Below are positions 46,316 to 57,383 of a stretch of 64,000 nucleotides of DNA, piece by piece. A program made the position numbers and the translations under genes. The notes below the pieces were generated by a model. That model saw only the letters and a program-made list of their open reading frames with translations. It made no database searches and had not been told where the DNA came from. The stretch covers positions 1,240,001-1,304,000 of the forward strand of contig AP026164.1 in assembly GCA_030295235.1 (NCBI GenBank), written 5' to 3'. Numbering within the stretch: position 1 is the first letter of the stretch; each line of letters starts with the position of its first letter. Origin of the DNA: Fistulifera solaris (taxonomy: Eukaryota > Bacillariophyta > Bacillariophyceae > Naviculales > Stauroneidaceae).

Positions 46316-48040
46316 CTACAACACCAGCAAGAGAGTCGAGAACAAGAAGGTCACGGCACCGAGACTCTGCAACTTTGAGCTGCCAGACGATACAGGCGTC
46401 CCGCCTTCTTCACCAACTGGACTAGGTGCCGCTACAGGCGTCAAAGAGGGCGCTGCCGCGCTGGGTGACGGAGCAGTTGCAGGCGGAGGGGTAGGGGCAA
46501 TATCGGTTGTGGGAACGGCCGCAGGTGCAGGAGTAGGAGAACTATCGGTCGTCGGAGGGGATGGACCAATGGGGGCAATATCAAGACATTCTAGTTCGAC
46601 AGACGCGCATACTGCCACGAGAAGGGTTGATTGAATGAACGTCTGATTGTCGCTGTTTGCAGCGCCCGCAACAGACACAAGCGAAGTGTTCGAAGCTTCA
46701 TTGCAGCAGTTGAAACCCTCTCCAATCGCGATACACGAGGTGCAAACCAGCCCTACGAATGTTGATTGTTGCGTCTCTGTAACGGAAGGCGCAATCTCGC
46801 AATCATCTCCAGCTCGCAGGACGTGTAATTGATAAAATTCGTCGAGACTCAAAAACGAATCTCCGTTCGCATCAGCAGCGACAATATCTTCATAGCACCC
46901 AGAAAAGCCGGTAAAGTTCGTAGTGACATTGGGCGGCTCCAAAACCTCACCACCACATCCAAATACATCACTGGTGAGGCAAATGGAAGACAAAGTGCTG
47001 TCATCGATCGATTCGAGCGAAATGGTAGTGGTGTTATCGGAGAGGCATTCTGCGGTAAGATCAGAAAGACAAGCCAAAGAGGCAAACGTCGCTTGTTGAT
47101 CAACCTGCAATTCGGTAATCTCGTCTTCGCATTCGTTGACCGCATTGAGAAAGCCAAGATATTCCTCCCGAGTGAGAGCGCCATCACCATCGACATCTGC
47201 TGCCGTGAGCTCGTCGGAGCAGTCTGTCGAAGTGACATTGGGCAGGGTAACGTTCAAGTCGATTCCGAGGCCACACGGGAAAAGTGCAATCGACTCTGTC
47301 AAGCCGCAGACGGTTTGAAGAGCAGCCGTCTGTTCATCGGAACGTCCATCGGAAGCAGACAGGCCCGCAACCGAAATGTTGCGATTACTGCTATCCAATG
47401 AGCAAGAAAGAAATTCTTCAATCGGACACTGTGACAAAACAATGCTGCTGTAAACTCCCTGTTGATAAATATCAAATTCGTCTTGATCTTCAGCAGAGCA
47501 ATTACTTGGCAAGGGAGCCAAAGTCTCGAACTCTTCTGTAGTGATAATGTCATCGCTGTTTGCATCCGCCGCGGTCAGCTTTTCCAAACACTGACTAAAG
47601 GCCTCTTCATCGACGGTCGGAATACCCGTTACCGGTTCGCTCACCGAGCAGTTGGAGATCACGGCGCTGGTACTGTCACAAATCGTTTGTAGCGCAGTCA
47701 ACTGTTCACTGGTTCGATCCGGATTCGCGGCGCCGTCGATTGAAAGCTGCAAATCAAAACAACAGCTCGGAAGAGGACTGCAAGTGAGACAGGTATCTGC
47801 GGACAGTCCGGTGTAAACTCCCAATAACAGCAAATCCAATGTATCAGACGATTCATAACAGTCCGGATAGAGCGCACTTCCGTACGCGTTCGCAAATGCG
47901 AGAAATTCGGTATCTTGTTCGAGCTGACCGTCGGCGTTGGCGTCACTGGCCACCAATGCCGGAAAGCAGGTCGTTTCGTAGTCTTGAGCCAGTGCTACTA
48001 CCGAAAGCAACAAGGCCGACACAGTGTAACGCAACAACAT
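46316..48040 (-). CDS. Secreted EF-hand protein with GPI-anchor-like C-terminus
   Basis: A 574-residue, single-exon protein. The start at 48040 gives the signal peptide MLLRYTVSALLLSVVALAQ; an upstream Met (48091) would bury it. Four modules follow, each with one 12-residue calcium-loop-like motif: DANADGQLEQDTE, DANSDDIITTEE, DVDGDGALTREE and DANGDSFLSLDE. Each module has regularly spaced cysteines (for example CLTCSPLPSCCFDLQ) and the phrase (S)xxGxxxxDxxTxxLQTxC. A Pro/Thr/Ala stalk (about residues 490-545) leads to a hydrophobic C-terminus (AVTFLFSTLLLVL) preceded by small residues (SSGSS), as for GPI attachment. I infer a calcium-binding cell-surface or frustule-associated protein. The second loop has Asp in place of the usual Gly, so it may bind weakly. 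Confidence 0.8.
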   Translation of the reverse strand: MLLRYTVSALLLSVVALAQDYETTCFPALVASDANADGQLEQDTEFLAFANAYGSALYPDCYESSDTLDLLLLGVYTGLSADTCLTCSPLPSCCFDLQLSIDGAANPDRTSEQLTALQTICDSTSAVISNCSVSEPVTGIPTVDEEAFSQCLEKLTAADANSDDIITTEEFETLAPLPSNCSAEDQDEFDIYQQGVYSSIVLSQCPIEEFLSCSLDSSNRNISVAGLSASDGRSDEQTAALQTVCGLTESIALFPCGLGIDLNVTLPNVTSTDCSDELTAADVDGDGALTREEYLGFLNAVNECEDEITELQVDQQATFASLACLSDLTAECLSDNTTTISLESIDDSTLSSICLTSDVFGCGGEVLEPPNVTTNFTGFSGCYEDIVAADANGDSFLSLDEFYQLHVLRAGDDCEIAPSVTETQQSTFVGLVCTSCIAIGEGFNCCNEASNTSLVSVAGAANSDNQTFIQSTLLVAVCASVELECLDIAPIGPSPPTTDSSPTPAPAAVPTTDIAPTPPPATAPSPSAAAPSLTPVAAPSPVGEEGGTPVSSGSSKLQSLGAVTFLFSTLLLVL

Positions 48041-48630
48041 TCTGAGAGATGAACTAGGTTGAGTTAGGATTATGTCGAAGGTAAAGACCATTTAACGTCG
48101 TCTTGATATCGATCGTCTTTTGAGATTAATAAAAACGAAAGATTCTGTTGCAATGCAAGTCGGCGGTGTGGCGTGATTGGATTTGTGTTGGGTGTCGTCG
48201 GCGCCGAAGAGTTTTGTCACTGTTTGTCACGCCGGCACACATGGCATTTAGGGGATTTTAGTACCGGATACGACCAGTCACTATAGCATTTGTTGTGGGT
48301 GCGACTTCTATCGTGCTTCGGAAAAACGGATTTGAAATTTTTACGACGCGCAAGGAGGGGAAAAGTGGAGGGAAAACGCAGAACGACATCGACGCGAAAC
48401 AAGACGCACAGCGCTAATCGCTACAGTACCGCAGAAACAAGGATGCATTATTTATCGTCGATGATAACGGGTGTGACTAAGTCTGTCTGCGTTTACCTAA
48501 GCTACTTCCTAAAACGATTTGCTCCTGTTTTTAAAGTTTCATAGATGCAAAGGAAGTATCAAGATCAACAGAGTGCGCACCGGCATCTATTATTTTAATT
48601 TTCTTAACACGGGGTGCTCCTACAGTCAAC
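48041..48630. promoter_or_regulatory. Divergent intergenic region
   Basis: About 590 bp between the EF-hand gene (left) and the small gene at 48631 (right). It includes a short AGTACCGGATAC element near 48260. No supported ORF or RNA gene. Confidence 0.45.
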
Positions 48631-49014
48631 ATGGCTCTGGAGGAAAGAACAGATCTTTTAAATGAGCTTTTAAACGAACAATACAGAGTCACACAGGAAT
48701 ATTGCAACGCTCAAATAGCACTCTACAATGCACATACAGCTCGATCGCCGAATCACGAGTTTGATGCAGCGTTTGTCCATTACGAACTTGCCACCGAACA
48801 AGTCCAGACGAATCTACAGAAAATACTCGCTTTTCCGGATATAGATGAGCACAAACAGCTTACCAAACGTATCTTGGATACAATTTTTCGTCAAGGAGCA
48901 TTCTGGGAATCTGGGGTAGCGATGAACACAACTTACGATGAGAAATCGACTCTAGTTTCTTTGTCCATTTTGCTGGCATCTATACAAAGAACAAAGGAGA
49001 GTGCGGCATTTTAA
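48631..49014 (+). CDS. Small helical protein of unknown function
   Basis: A 127-residue, single-exon ORF that I do not recognise. It is predicted to be almost entirely helical from its heptad-like Leu/Glu spacing (LLNELLNEQYRVTQEYC). It has no signal peptide or membrane segment. The start context is good (CAACATGG). Composition is protein-like, with no overlapping better ORF on either strand. It converges on the Hsp110 gene, 105 bp between stops. Confidence 0.6.
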   Translation: MALEERTDLLNELLNEQYRVTQEYCNAQIALYNAHTARSPNHEFDAAFVHYELATEQVQTNLQKILAFPDIDEHKQLTKRILDTIFRQGAFWESGVAMNTTYDEKSTLVSLSILLASIQRTKESAAF

Positions 49015-49119
49015 TCTATTAGTATTAGTAGAAAATGGCGTCCAATTCATTGCTAATACATTGTTTACAAGCTAATAACTAAGTGATCTTCGTCTCGCTA
49101 GTAGATAGATGCCATCATC

Positions 49120-51618
49120 CTAATCCGTCTCCATCTTGTCTTCTGTTTTTTCCTCCGTCTCAACACCTTCCATCGGTACTTCTTCCTTCTTTCCGTCTTC
49201 GCTAGGCTCGGGAGTCGGGTCTTTCGGAGGTTCTTCTTTCGGCTTCGGCTTGGGTTTGGGCTTGTTAATGACGGGGGAACAAACATCGGCAAGTTCCTTG
49301 TGCTTCAAACGAATCGAATGCACAGTCAAGACCGGGTTTTCATCCAAAGACATACCGGCTTGCTGGTCCAGTTTCTCGTACATCCAAGCGCTGATTTCGT
49401 CACACTTCGATCGAACCTTTTCACGCTCTTCGTCGGTAATGTGTTCGTACGTTTCGCTGGCCTGAGATTCGTTGACCCATGCCGTGTACGACTCGAGACT
49501 GCTCTGAAGACTACTGACAACCCCGGGTCGTTCTTGCGACTCCACTTGACGCTTCTCAATGGGATCTCCAAGCGCTTTCAGCTCGGCTAGCTTCTCTGCG
49601 TACACTTTCTTAGTTGCGTCAAAACCATCTTCGTACAGCCAGTTCTCCATGGCATCACGCTTCTCAGCAAAAGCAGCCTTCTCCTCGGGGGTCCCGAAAA
49701 GACCCAACTGAGAGTCGGAAGAAATCTTGTCACGCATACCGTAAATATAAGACTCCAATTCGTTTCGCATGTTGGATGTTTCAATCACAATTCGATCAGC
49801 GTTGGCCATGGCCACCTCAATTTCGTAATATTTGTTGATTTCATCAGCCGACCAATCCAAAGGACGAGAAATACTGCAAGTAAGGTTGGTCTTCTTAATC
49901 TTTTTCTTCTTTTCACCCTCACCATCTTCAGCGGGGGCATCGGCAGCCGCTTCGCCTCCCGCAGCTGGTTGCTCCGCCTCGGGATCTTCAATTTCTTCCA
50001 CCATCTGCGCCGATGAAATAACAAGAATGCCGTGAATGTCCTGCTTAATATTAACACGCACTTTGTTTTCAGCGGTGGTGGGATTGTCGATGTTAATCGT
50101 CGCGATCTCCTCAGCAGCGGCAGGCAGTCCGTACTGTTCTACGTCTTCGTAAGAAGCTTTGACCGAAAAGGGCCCTCCGCGCTTCAGGGTTACGCGGCGG
50201 ACGATGGGAAAAGTAAGACCCCTGTTGAACATCGTTACCGAAGACGTTTCTTCAACTCCACCCTCCCAGGAAACCTTGATGGGGAAAGGTTGAGCTTCTT
50301 GAATGTCATACGGAAGAACCTTAAACCGCGGCGATAAGATAGCCGATTGCAAGGCGGCACCACGAGCGACACTCTCATCGGCATTCATTGTGGTCGAAAG
50401 ATTTTCAATATTCAAGATTTCAAGAAGCTTGCGTTTCACACATCCGATTCGCGTGGATCCGCCAACGATTTCGACGGCTGTAAGGTCGGCTGACGTGAGT
50501 TTGGCCTCTTCAAGAGCTTTCTGGATGGGACCAGCCAAGCGATCCAAAAGAGGTTGACAGATGGCTTCGTACTCTTCAACTTTAAGACTAGTACTAAAGT
50601 CGAAATCATCCATGAGCATTTCTAGGTTGATACGAGCTTCTTTCACGCCAACGGGGCTGAGTGTCTTTTTCGCAGCTTCGGCTGCCGCGAGAATCTTGAG
50701 GTAAGTTTTTGGCTTGTCCATTGGCTTGCCTGAAAGCTTGCTGCCGAATTTCTGCTCGAAGCCCGATGCAATCCAATTAGCAACAGCCATGTCAAAGTCA
50801 CGACCGCCCAACTCGCTGTCGCATTGAGCAGATTTCACAATCAACTGACCAGGGATAAATGTTGCGATCGAAACAGTGTAAGCAGATGCGCCCATGTCAA
50901 TAAACATGACATTCGTAGGCTTTTCGGCATCAAACTCTTTCTTCAAATCCTTAAAAATACCGTACGATAGGGCGGTAGCTGTGTTCTCGTGCATGAAACG
51001 CAGTACACCTTTGATTCCGACAATTTCGCAGCCAGCCTGCAATCCCCGTCGCTGAGCATCCGTAAAGTAATTCGGAATGGCAACGACCCAGTCCTGCGGA
51101 AACAACTCCGAAGCAGGAGTACTAGTTCCCTCAGCAGCCTTCGCCGCAGCAATATCTCCCATGTGACGCAACATCATGCCTGCCACCATTTCGATCGGCA
51201 CAACCGTCTCTTTTTCGGAATCACCGGCATGGATTTTGACACCAATCGACGGAGTTCCTCCCGACGAACGCTCAAACGGAGCAAAAGTGACACCGGGATA
51301 CCATTTCATCTCCTTTTCTGCGCGAGGATCGTCGAACGCAAGACCAACAAGTCGTTTCATTCCTTTGATGGTGTTTTTCAAGTTCGAAGACTGACCCGAC
51401 GTAGCTTGTTCGCCAACCCGACGACATTCGTCGAAACCGACCATAGATCTGAAAGAATTAGTGTGAGAAATGAAATGCTAAGCCTGGTAAAAACCTTTTT
51501 AGGGTACTTACGGGTTTAGGCGGTTACTGCCGCCGTTGAGAATCACATCAACGCCACCTCTACCTGCAGCCGCGATAAGAGAAGACTGATAGCCAAAATC
51601 TACACCTACAACACTCAT
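49120..51618 (-). CDS. Hsp110-type chaperone (HSP70 superfamily)
   Basis: Hsp110 proteins act as nucleotide-exchange factors for Hsp70 and hold unfolded proteins. Exons are 51618-51512 and 51448-49120, intron 63 nt (GTAAGT donor, TTTCAG acceptor, phase 2). Length is 811 residues. The ATPase domain opens with SVVGVDFGYQSSLIAA, then NRLNP/SMVGFDE across the intron, WVVAIPNYFTDAQRRG, MFIDMGASAYTVS and EIVGGSTRIGCVK. The beta domain and an extended helical lid follow, separated by the acidic loop EAAADAPAEDGEGEKKKKIK typical of Hsp110. The C-terminus is acidic and Pro-rich and ends METD, with no ER-retention signal, so the protein is cytosolic. No leader is present. Confidence 0.93.
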
Positions 51619-52038
51619 TGTTCAGATTTACTTGTTGCGCTTGTTCACGAAAGATCGTAAGGGACGGAAAGATGTCGCAATTCTTTGAGATGGAAAGAAG
51701 TACTTGCACAAACGAAACAATGCCTGGCTTCGTGGAAACGAAAAAACTGTGAGGGAGAAAATCCGTTGGTTGCGGGCGTTCGTCATGCGACGGGTTAATC
51801 GTGATGCCCTCAAATCCTTCGCGTAAACTCAGTACTTCGTTCTACGTACGTGCACGGCGCCAGCCAATCAAAGCGGTTTACGTCACTCTCCAATGACTGT
51901 GAGAAATTTCCTTCCACGTGGAGGGAGTTTTCGGTTCGGAGCTGGTAACCCGAACCCCAACAGGGCGTGAAGCTACGGAATGAAAATCGCTAGGGAGGCC
52001 TAGTTCGATCGTCTTAAACTACACGGGTAATCGCGTCA
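51619..52038. promoter_or_regulatory. Hsp110 promoter region with a possible heat-shock element
   Basis: This 420-bp region holds the Hsp110 promoter and the 3' flank of CYP51. At 51902-51911 the sequence AGAAATTTCC fits the inverted pair nGAAnnTTCn of a heat-shock element, though a third unit is missing. A perfect 7-bp stem (GGTTCGG / CCGAACC, 10-base loop) lies at 51933-51956. Neither has been tested. Confidence 0.35.
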
Positions 52039-53584
52039 TTACGAAAAAATTTTATGATGATAATTTAGACTCTCTTCTTGTAACGGATACGAGTGTCTCC
52101 CCTTTGGACCGACCACCATGTCATCATAGCCGCATTCCGGAAGCTTGTCGGCAACTTGCTCAATTTCGTATTCGCGGAAAATAATAGAAAGAATTGTCTT
52201 AACTTGCATCAATCCAAAATTCTGGCCCATGCAAGAGTGCAACCCACCGCCGAATCCTAGATATGAATAAGGGACTTTCTTGTGTTCTTCCCGAGGTTCC
52301 GCGAAGCGGTCGGGGTCGAATTCATCCGGATTGGTGAAGGTTGACTTCAATCTCATGCTGACAGTGGGACTCACACAAACAAAGTCGTTCTTTGGAATGG
52401 TATATTCTTTGCCTTGAACCTTAATGTTGACGTCACATTCAGCGCGGCGCAGCAGCATGATGAAGGTAGGGCACAGGCGCAGCGCTTCGCGAGTGCTGTT
52501 GTTCAGAAATTCCATGTTTTGAACATCATCAAACTCTAGCTTTTTGTTCTTCCAATCCGCTCCGAGCACTTTCTTCTGTTCTTCTAAAACGCGGTCCACT
52601 AGTTCCGGTTTGTTGGCGAGCAAGAGAGTTGTCCATGTACTAGTAATGCATGACGTATGTTGTCCAGCAAACAAAAGAGCAATCAGCATGCCCGTGACTT
52701 CTTCATCCGTGATAGGTGTACCGTCTTTGTATTTGATCTCCATAAACAGACTCAAGATATCGGTACCATCACTACGCTCCGGAAATTCACGACGTTCCGC
52801 AATTACTTTGCTAAAGAGGCGGACCATTTCGAGGCGGGCCGCGTCACGCTTCTTATGGGCCGCAGTCGGTGCCGTGGACCAAAATACAGTCAATGGCGTA
52901 AGTCCGTGATCGAGATCATGGTACAATTCTTGTACATCCTTAAAGATATGCGTGCGAACATCGTCTCCGTGCAAACAACGAGACGCCGTGAGAATGGTCA
53001 ATTCACTGAGAGCCGTCAACAAATCAACTTCACCCGAATCTTTGTTCCAGTAAGATTTCAAGTATTGACGCGTTTCTTCTTCGATTTTCGGCACGTAACT
53101 TTTGAGTCGACTCGCACGAAGTCCATTCGCCATGGTTTGAAATTGCACTTGACGATTCTTCTTGGACGCATCGTACACAATGTTGGGGCCAAAGACGGGT
53201 CTCATAAAGTCGTAGACTTCTTGCTGCGACAAAACATCGTCCGATGCCTTGAAAAAGACTTCTTGGGCTTCCGGACCGATCAAATACGTTAAACGGCGGT
53301 GACAAATCTATAAGAGGCAAATTGAGAAATCTCCAAGAAGCAAATTGTTTGATGGAATAATGAAAATGAAATCTTACCGGAATAGTGAATACAGGACCAT
53401 ACGCTTCATAACAACGCTTAATCATTGTGTTGGGTGATTTGAAAAACTCTGCCAGAACTCCAATAATAGGAAAAGGAACGACGGGAGAATGAACAACGGT
53501 AGGTGGGGCGTTCTTTCCTCCGCGACGAGGTCGCAACAGAAGAAACCACACGGAGAATAGGAGTATGGCGACAAAAGCAATCAT
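52039..53584 (-). CDS. CYP51: CYP51, sterol 14-alpha-demethylase
   Basis: CYP51 removes the 14-alpha methyl group of sterol precursors in the ER. Exons are 53584-53378 and 53307-52039, intron 70 nt (GTAAGA donor, phase 0). An N-terminal anchor (MIAFVAILLFSVWFLLL) precedes a Pro-rich hinge. The CYP51-specific I-helix motif LLFAGQHTSCITSTW and the upstream LIGPEAQEVFFK are present. The EXXR region is NNSTREALRLCP, and the heme loop is FGGGLHSCMGQNFG with the ligand Cys at 52231-52233. Length is 491 residues, standard. The frame is intact. Substrate (obtusifoliol or cycloartenol-derived) cannot be read from the sequence. Confidence 0.95.
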
Positions 53585-54005
53585 TTTAATAAATAATGAT
53601 ATGGAATTGATCGCCTGTATCTATTATCTACTACAAAAAGCAACTGTTATTAGTTCTTGTCTTCGGGGTGGCTGTTGACGAATGACAAAACTGGAGGAAA
53701 TGAAAGCGGTGGGAGAAAAAGGACTGCCAAGGAATTCAATATACGGCGATGCCGGCGTTGCGTCGCCTTCGGATTTCGTCGCAGTGTTCGCATTTTCTGT
53801 AGCCAATTTAACCGCTCTTTCATCGAACGGAAACATCACTGTAGAAAACGATGGCGCGAGGCGCACCTTGAAAAAAAGCTAGGGAGGGTGAATCTTAGTT
53901 GTCGCTTCTAACATTACATACAACTTCATCATATATCTAGACAATATAAGTAAACAGAGCCAGATTGTTATAGGATACCACATACTATGCGTGCCATGAT
54001 AGCGT
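53585..54005. other. Intergenic region, no gene supported
   Basis: About 420 bp between two leftward genes, containing the CYP51 promoter. Overlapping ORFs of 66-84 codons exist on both strands around 53624-53911, but none has a recognisable domain or a clear composition bias, so none is called. Confidence 0.45.
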
Positions 54006-54779
54006 TTACTTGGTCTGTGCCAAAACAGCACCAATGCGACGTCGAATATCCTCTTGATCACCCAAATAGCGGCCTTTCAAGGGCGCAATGGCATCTGGAT
54101 GGGGGATGGGCTTGAGTGTTACTTCATCGAGTTCGTACACGAGAGGCACTCCGGTGGGAATATTCAATTCCGTAATATCGTCCGAGCTAATATCATCCAA
54201 GTGCTTTACCAAGGCACGAAGCGTATTTCCATGAGCAGCAATCAGAATCTTCTTTCCCGATTTGATTTCCGGAAGAATCACATTTTCCCAGTCGGACATG
54301 AAACGCTCCTCCGTGAGTTTGAGAGATTCGGCCTTGGGCAACTCAGATTTAGGCACGTTTTTGTACATTGGGTCGTTGCCGGGGAAATACTCGGAGGATT
54401 CATCAACAGGCGGAGGAGGGATGTCGTACGATCGTCGCCAGACCAAGACTTGTTCCTTTCCGTGTTTGTCGACAGTTTCTTGCTTGTTCAACCCCTGAAG
54501 CGCACCGTAATGACGTTCATTCAACTTCCACAAATTCACAATAGGAATGTACATGAGATCCAGCTCTTCAAGAATCAACCAAAGAGTTTTAATCGCTCTT
54601 TTCAACGTCGAAGTGTACGCTTTATCAAACGTAAATCCTTCTTCACGGAGAATCTTGCCACCGGACGTTGCTTCTTGGATACCTTTTTCATTGAGGGGGC
54701 AATCCACCCACCCGGTGAAACGGTTCTCCTGATTCCACGTACTTTCTCCATGACGAACGAGTACCAATGTGTGTGCCAT
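54006..54779 (-). CDS. PGAM: 2,3-bisphosphoglycerate-dependent phosphoglycerate mutase
   Basis: The enzyme interconverts 3- and 2-phosphoglycerate, the step before enolase. Length is 257 residues, single exon. The phosphohistidine motif [18 protein letters not shown] is at the N-terminus. Other active-site parts are [12 protein letters not shown], the Glu-bearing [25 protein letters not shown] and the second catalytic His in [16 protein letters not shown]. The C-terminal tail region is [19 protein letters not shown]. It starts directly with the catalytic core ([11 protein letters not shown]) and has no leader, so this is a cytosolic form. The frame is intact. Confidence 0.97.
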   Translation of the reverse strand: MAHTLVLVRHGESTWNQENRFTGWVDCPLNEKGIQEATSGGKILREEGFTFDKAYTSTLKRAIKTLWLILEELDLMYIPIVNLWKLNERHYGALQGLNKQETVDKHGKEQVLVWRRSYDIPPPPVDESSEYFPGNDPMYKNVPKSELPKAESLKLTEERFMSDWENVILPEIKSGKKILIAAHGNTLRALVKHLDDISSDDITELNIPTGVPLVYELDEVTLKPIPHPDAIAPLKGRYLGDQEDIRRRIGAVLAQTK

Positions 54780-55894
54780 GGAAAGTGCCGTCGAGGACGA
54801 CTTGTTTCTACAGCAAGCATGCGAAAAGAAAGCGCGTCAGAGGGCGGCGTCGTGGTTGTATCGGAGCACCATAGATGGAGGTAAATTACCTTGCAAATTT
54901 TCCATGGAAACCATTTGCCGTGAACGCAGAACACGAGACAAAGCTCGCGACGAGAACGAAGATCGATTGAAACATGACCATGTTTGAAACGACTCAAATA
55001 TAATGCTATGGAAGGACGAAGACCGATCGTGATGCCTGCAATGTGAGAAAGATTTGTCGACGAATTTACGAGTTACGAGTTACGTTAGCGTCTTTTCACG
55101 AGAAACGAGTACGTCGACAGACGGCCGACGGCAGGACGACTGTTTCTTCATCATTGCAAAAGGCCTCTCTAATACCTGGTACCAGCTGTTCACGTGCAAG
55201 CACCAGGAAGCTTTACGGTCCAAAGATATTCAATAAGTGGAACATACATGATCGCTTTTCAAAAAGCAATCCATACCTGGAAGACTGGGTTCGGCGTAGA
55301 TAAGCATCATCGATACTTTGTACGTAGTAACCTGCGCGCATTTGCACAAATATTTTCTTAAAAAGTGAAAACTGATATATAAATTCAAACCAACAACCAC
55401 CTCGGTTACAAATTACTTACGGCCCCGATGAATTCCGGGTCAAGAATTGGTTGACAATTGTAGCGTGGCGAATCAGGTTGTTGTTAGAATGAAAACCAGC
55501 TGACGGTTCCGTGACTGCAGTCATGATAAGTCACAAGAAGTCACCCCTTCCAGCTTCTTTAGCTTCCAGGTACGGTACCGGTACCGCACCGGAACCCGGT
55601 GCGGTGCCCCGTGCTGGCACCGGTACCAGGTACACTTTATTATAAGGATACAAAGTAGAATGTCGCAAAACGCGTCCTCGCAGCTGTGATTTTTTTCGTT
55701 TCTTTTCGTGAACAAATAAATAATAATAATGAAATTCAACAAACGTCAAGCAAAGCAATCTTAGCAAGTACGATCTCAACGTTGTCAGAACTTGATACAG
55801 TGCTCGATGCGACGTATCCTACATTCCTCATTAAAAAGTCGAATTTGCAACGCGGAGGTGATCCTTTTCACTATTTTCAATCCAGTTCTTGAAA
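54780..55894. promoter_or_regulatory. Divergent intergenic region with GGTACC-rich repeat
   Basis: About 1.1 kb between the phosphoglycerate mutase gene (left) and PXMP4 (right). It includes a perfect palindrome TGACTGCAGTCA (55512-55523) and the GGTACC-rich block at 55569-55633. Several short ORFs on both strands lack any protein-like pattern. No RNA gene seen. Confidence 0.5.
55569..55633. repeat. GGTACC / GGTGC palindromic block
   Basis: Sixty-five bases made of nested palindromes: TACGGTACCGGTACCG, then CCGCACCGG facing CCGGTGCGG, then GGCACCGGTACCAGGTAC. GC-rich within an AT-rich intergenic region, and it can fold into stacked hairpins. It shares its core with the 41 kb and 57 kb clusters. 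Confidence 0.75.
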
Positions 55895-56681
55895 ATGGCA
55901 GTCTTATCCTCCTTACCGCAACACATTCATGACGAATTTCACTCCATCCTTTCGGCTCTCGTTGCGGGCGCTCGATATGGCACCAAAATCCGTTTACCAC
56001 ATGCTTTTCTCGTGACGTTTTTGTTCCGAAGAAACATGTCGGCGCGAGAAAAGATAAAAATCGTTCTGCAATTGGTGTTCGAACATGCCTCCAATCTTGC
56101 GCTCTTTGCGACCGTGTACAAATCCATTCTGTCGGGGCTGAAAGTGACATCTCGTTATCTCAGTAGGTCAAGTGGCAACGACTATGGAATTCTCTTGAGT
56201 TTGGGACGGAGTCTATTATCAATGATTGGTGAGTAATCATTGGTTTCGGATGCCATTAGTTGTGTCACATTTAGCGAACTAATCCTGCACACGCGCATTA
56301 ATTTTAGTCACTAGGCCTTTGCCAGGTGAAGATAGGATATTGCATGTGCCGCCGGGTCACGCTGAACATGCCCATCATGCATTGATTGCTGGGGCTGTCG
56401 GTGGGTATTTCGTGTGGGGTCGATACTCGTCGGTGAACTACCAAGTGGTGCTTTACTTGACCAGCCGAGTTCTGGTGGGTTTGTGGAAGAAGTATGGGAT
56501 CAACAATTCGCATCCTCGGATATATTCGTTAGCCGCTGCAGTCGTCTGGGGAGTGGTAATGATGTTGTTCGAAGAAAGTCCGTACGTGCTGCATCCATCG
56601 TTGAAGAGCAGTATGGATGAAATTTATCGAACCAAGCTTTCCTCTTTCCAATTCAGCAATAAGGAAGAAAAGAACGACTGA
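55895..56681 (+). CDS. PXMP4: PXMP4, peroxisomal membrane protein 4 (PMP24)
   Basis: PXMP4 is a small membrane protein of the peroxisome in the Tim17/22/23/PXMP4 superfamily. Exons are 55895-56228 and 56308-56681, intron 79 nt (GTGAGT donor, TTTTAG acceptor, phase 1). Length is 235 residues. Landmarks are GTKIRLPHAFLVTFLFR, FEHASNLALFATVYK, LIAGAVGGYFVWGRYSSVNY and VVLYLTSRVLVGLWKK. Several short hydrophobic helices with glycine pairs fit the Tim17 fold. The start codon is the only Met before the conserved helix. The exact transport role of the family is not settled. Confidence 0.88.
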
Positions 56682-56747
56682 TATCTGTACAATAATGTCG
56701 AAATATGTAATAGAGTTTAAGATGAAGCCTGCAATCTAAAGCAGGGT

Positions 56748-57383
56748 TTATTCTCTCACCAAATTGTTCTTTCTTGGTCGAACTTTTTTCATCCCCTGAC
56801 TAGGTGTGGATAAATCACTTTCCAGCTGAGCAATCGCAATCTTCAAATTCTGTTGCTTCGCAACCAGTTCGTGATATTGAATCTCCAGTACTTTGAGTTC
56901 CTGCCCACTCTTCGTTTGACTCTGTTGTCGCCTTTGATTGATGTACTGTACTTTTTTCTGTTGTACGGCAAGTATGTCTTTCTGTGCCTGCACAAGTTTT
57001 CCTAGTTTTTCATTATGAAGCTTCCATTTGTTCCCCGCCATTGGATCTTTATCGACCTCCAAGCAAATGGACCTTATGCGTTCCGCTTCGTATGCAGTTC
57101 GAGCGCGCTTGACGGTTTCCTTCCATTCCTCGAGGGAAGCCCCGGAGGAAGGACGTTTCAGTGATGGCGCAGTAAACGACTCTGTTTCACCAGCTTCACG
57201 TTTTTCCAATTCCTTCTGCATTATGGGTGTTCGACAAGTGAGCTTGGGGATCCGGTCGCCTCTTGGCGCTGCCATGCGCTGCATTTCCTCCTCGATCAGT
57301 GATAGTGCGTATTGTTCATACTGCTCATTCAGTTCATCCACATACGGCAGAGAATCTATGAGGGAAGACTCGACTTTTGACAT
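56748..57383 (-). CDS. BCAS2: BCAS2 / SPF27, Prp19-complex splicing factor
   Basis: BCAS2 (SPF27) is a helical core subunit of the Prp19/NTC spliceosome complex. The protein is 211 residues, single exon. It has the family opening IDSLPYVDELNEQYEQYALS followed by LIEEEMQRMAAPRGD. A middle region ASLEEWKETVKRARTAYEAE leads to a long C-terminal coiled coil (about residues 120-195, rich in Gln/Lys/Glu). It ends in a basic tail (MKKVRPRKNNLVRE). Size and layout match animal and plant orthologues. It converges on PXMP4, with 66 bp between stops. Confidence 0.9.
   Translation of the reverse strand: MSKVESSLIDSLPYVDELNEQYEQYALSLIEEEMQRMAAPRGDRIPKLTCRTPIMQKELEKREAGETESFTAPSLKRPSSGASLEEWKETVKRARTAYEAERIRSICLEVDKDPMAGNKWKLHNEKLGKLVQAQKDILAVQQKKVQYINQRRQQSQTKSGQELKVLEIQYHELVAKQQNLKIAIAQLESDLSTPSQGMKKVRPRKNNLVRE

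Noticed and set aside
46829-47401. 190-codon rightward ORF
   Set aside because: Antisense to the EF-hand protein, whose repeated modules keep the opposite strand open; no domain of its own.
52657-53292. 211-codon rightward ORF
   Set aside because: Lies wholly antisense to CYP51 exon 2, which is unambiguous.
53624-53911. Overlapping ORFs of 66-84 codons on both strands
   Set aside because: No start context, domain or composition signal separates one from the other.
54769-55303. Short ORFs beyond the phosphoglycerate mutase start
   Set aside because: They overlap the mutase start or consist of basic low-information sequence; likely promoter DNA.
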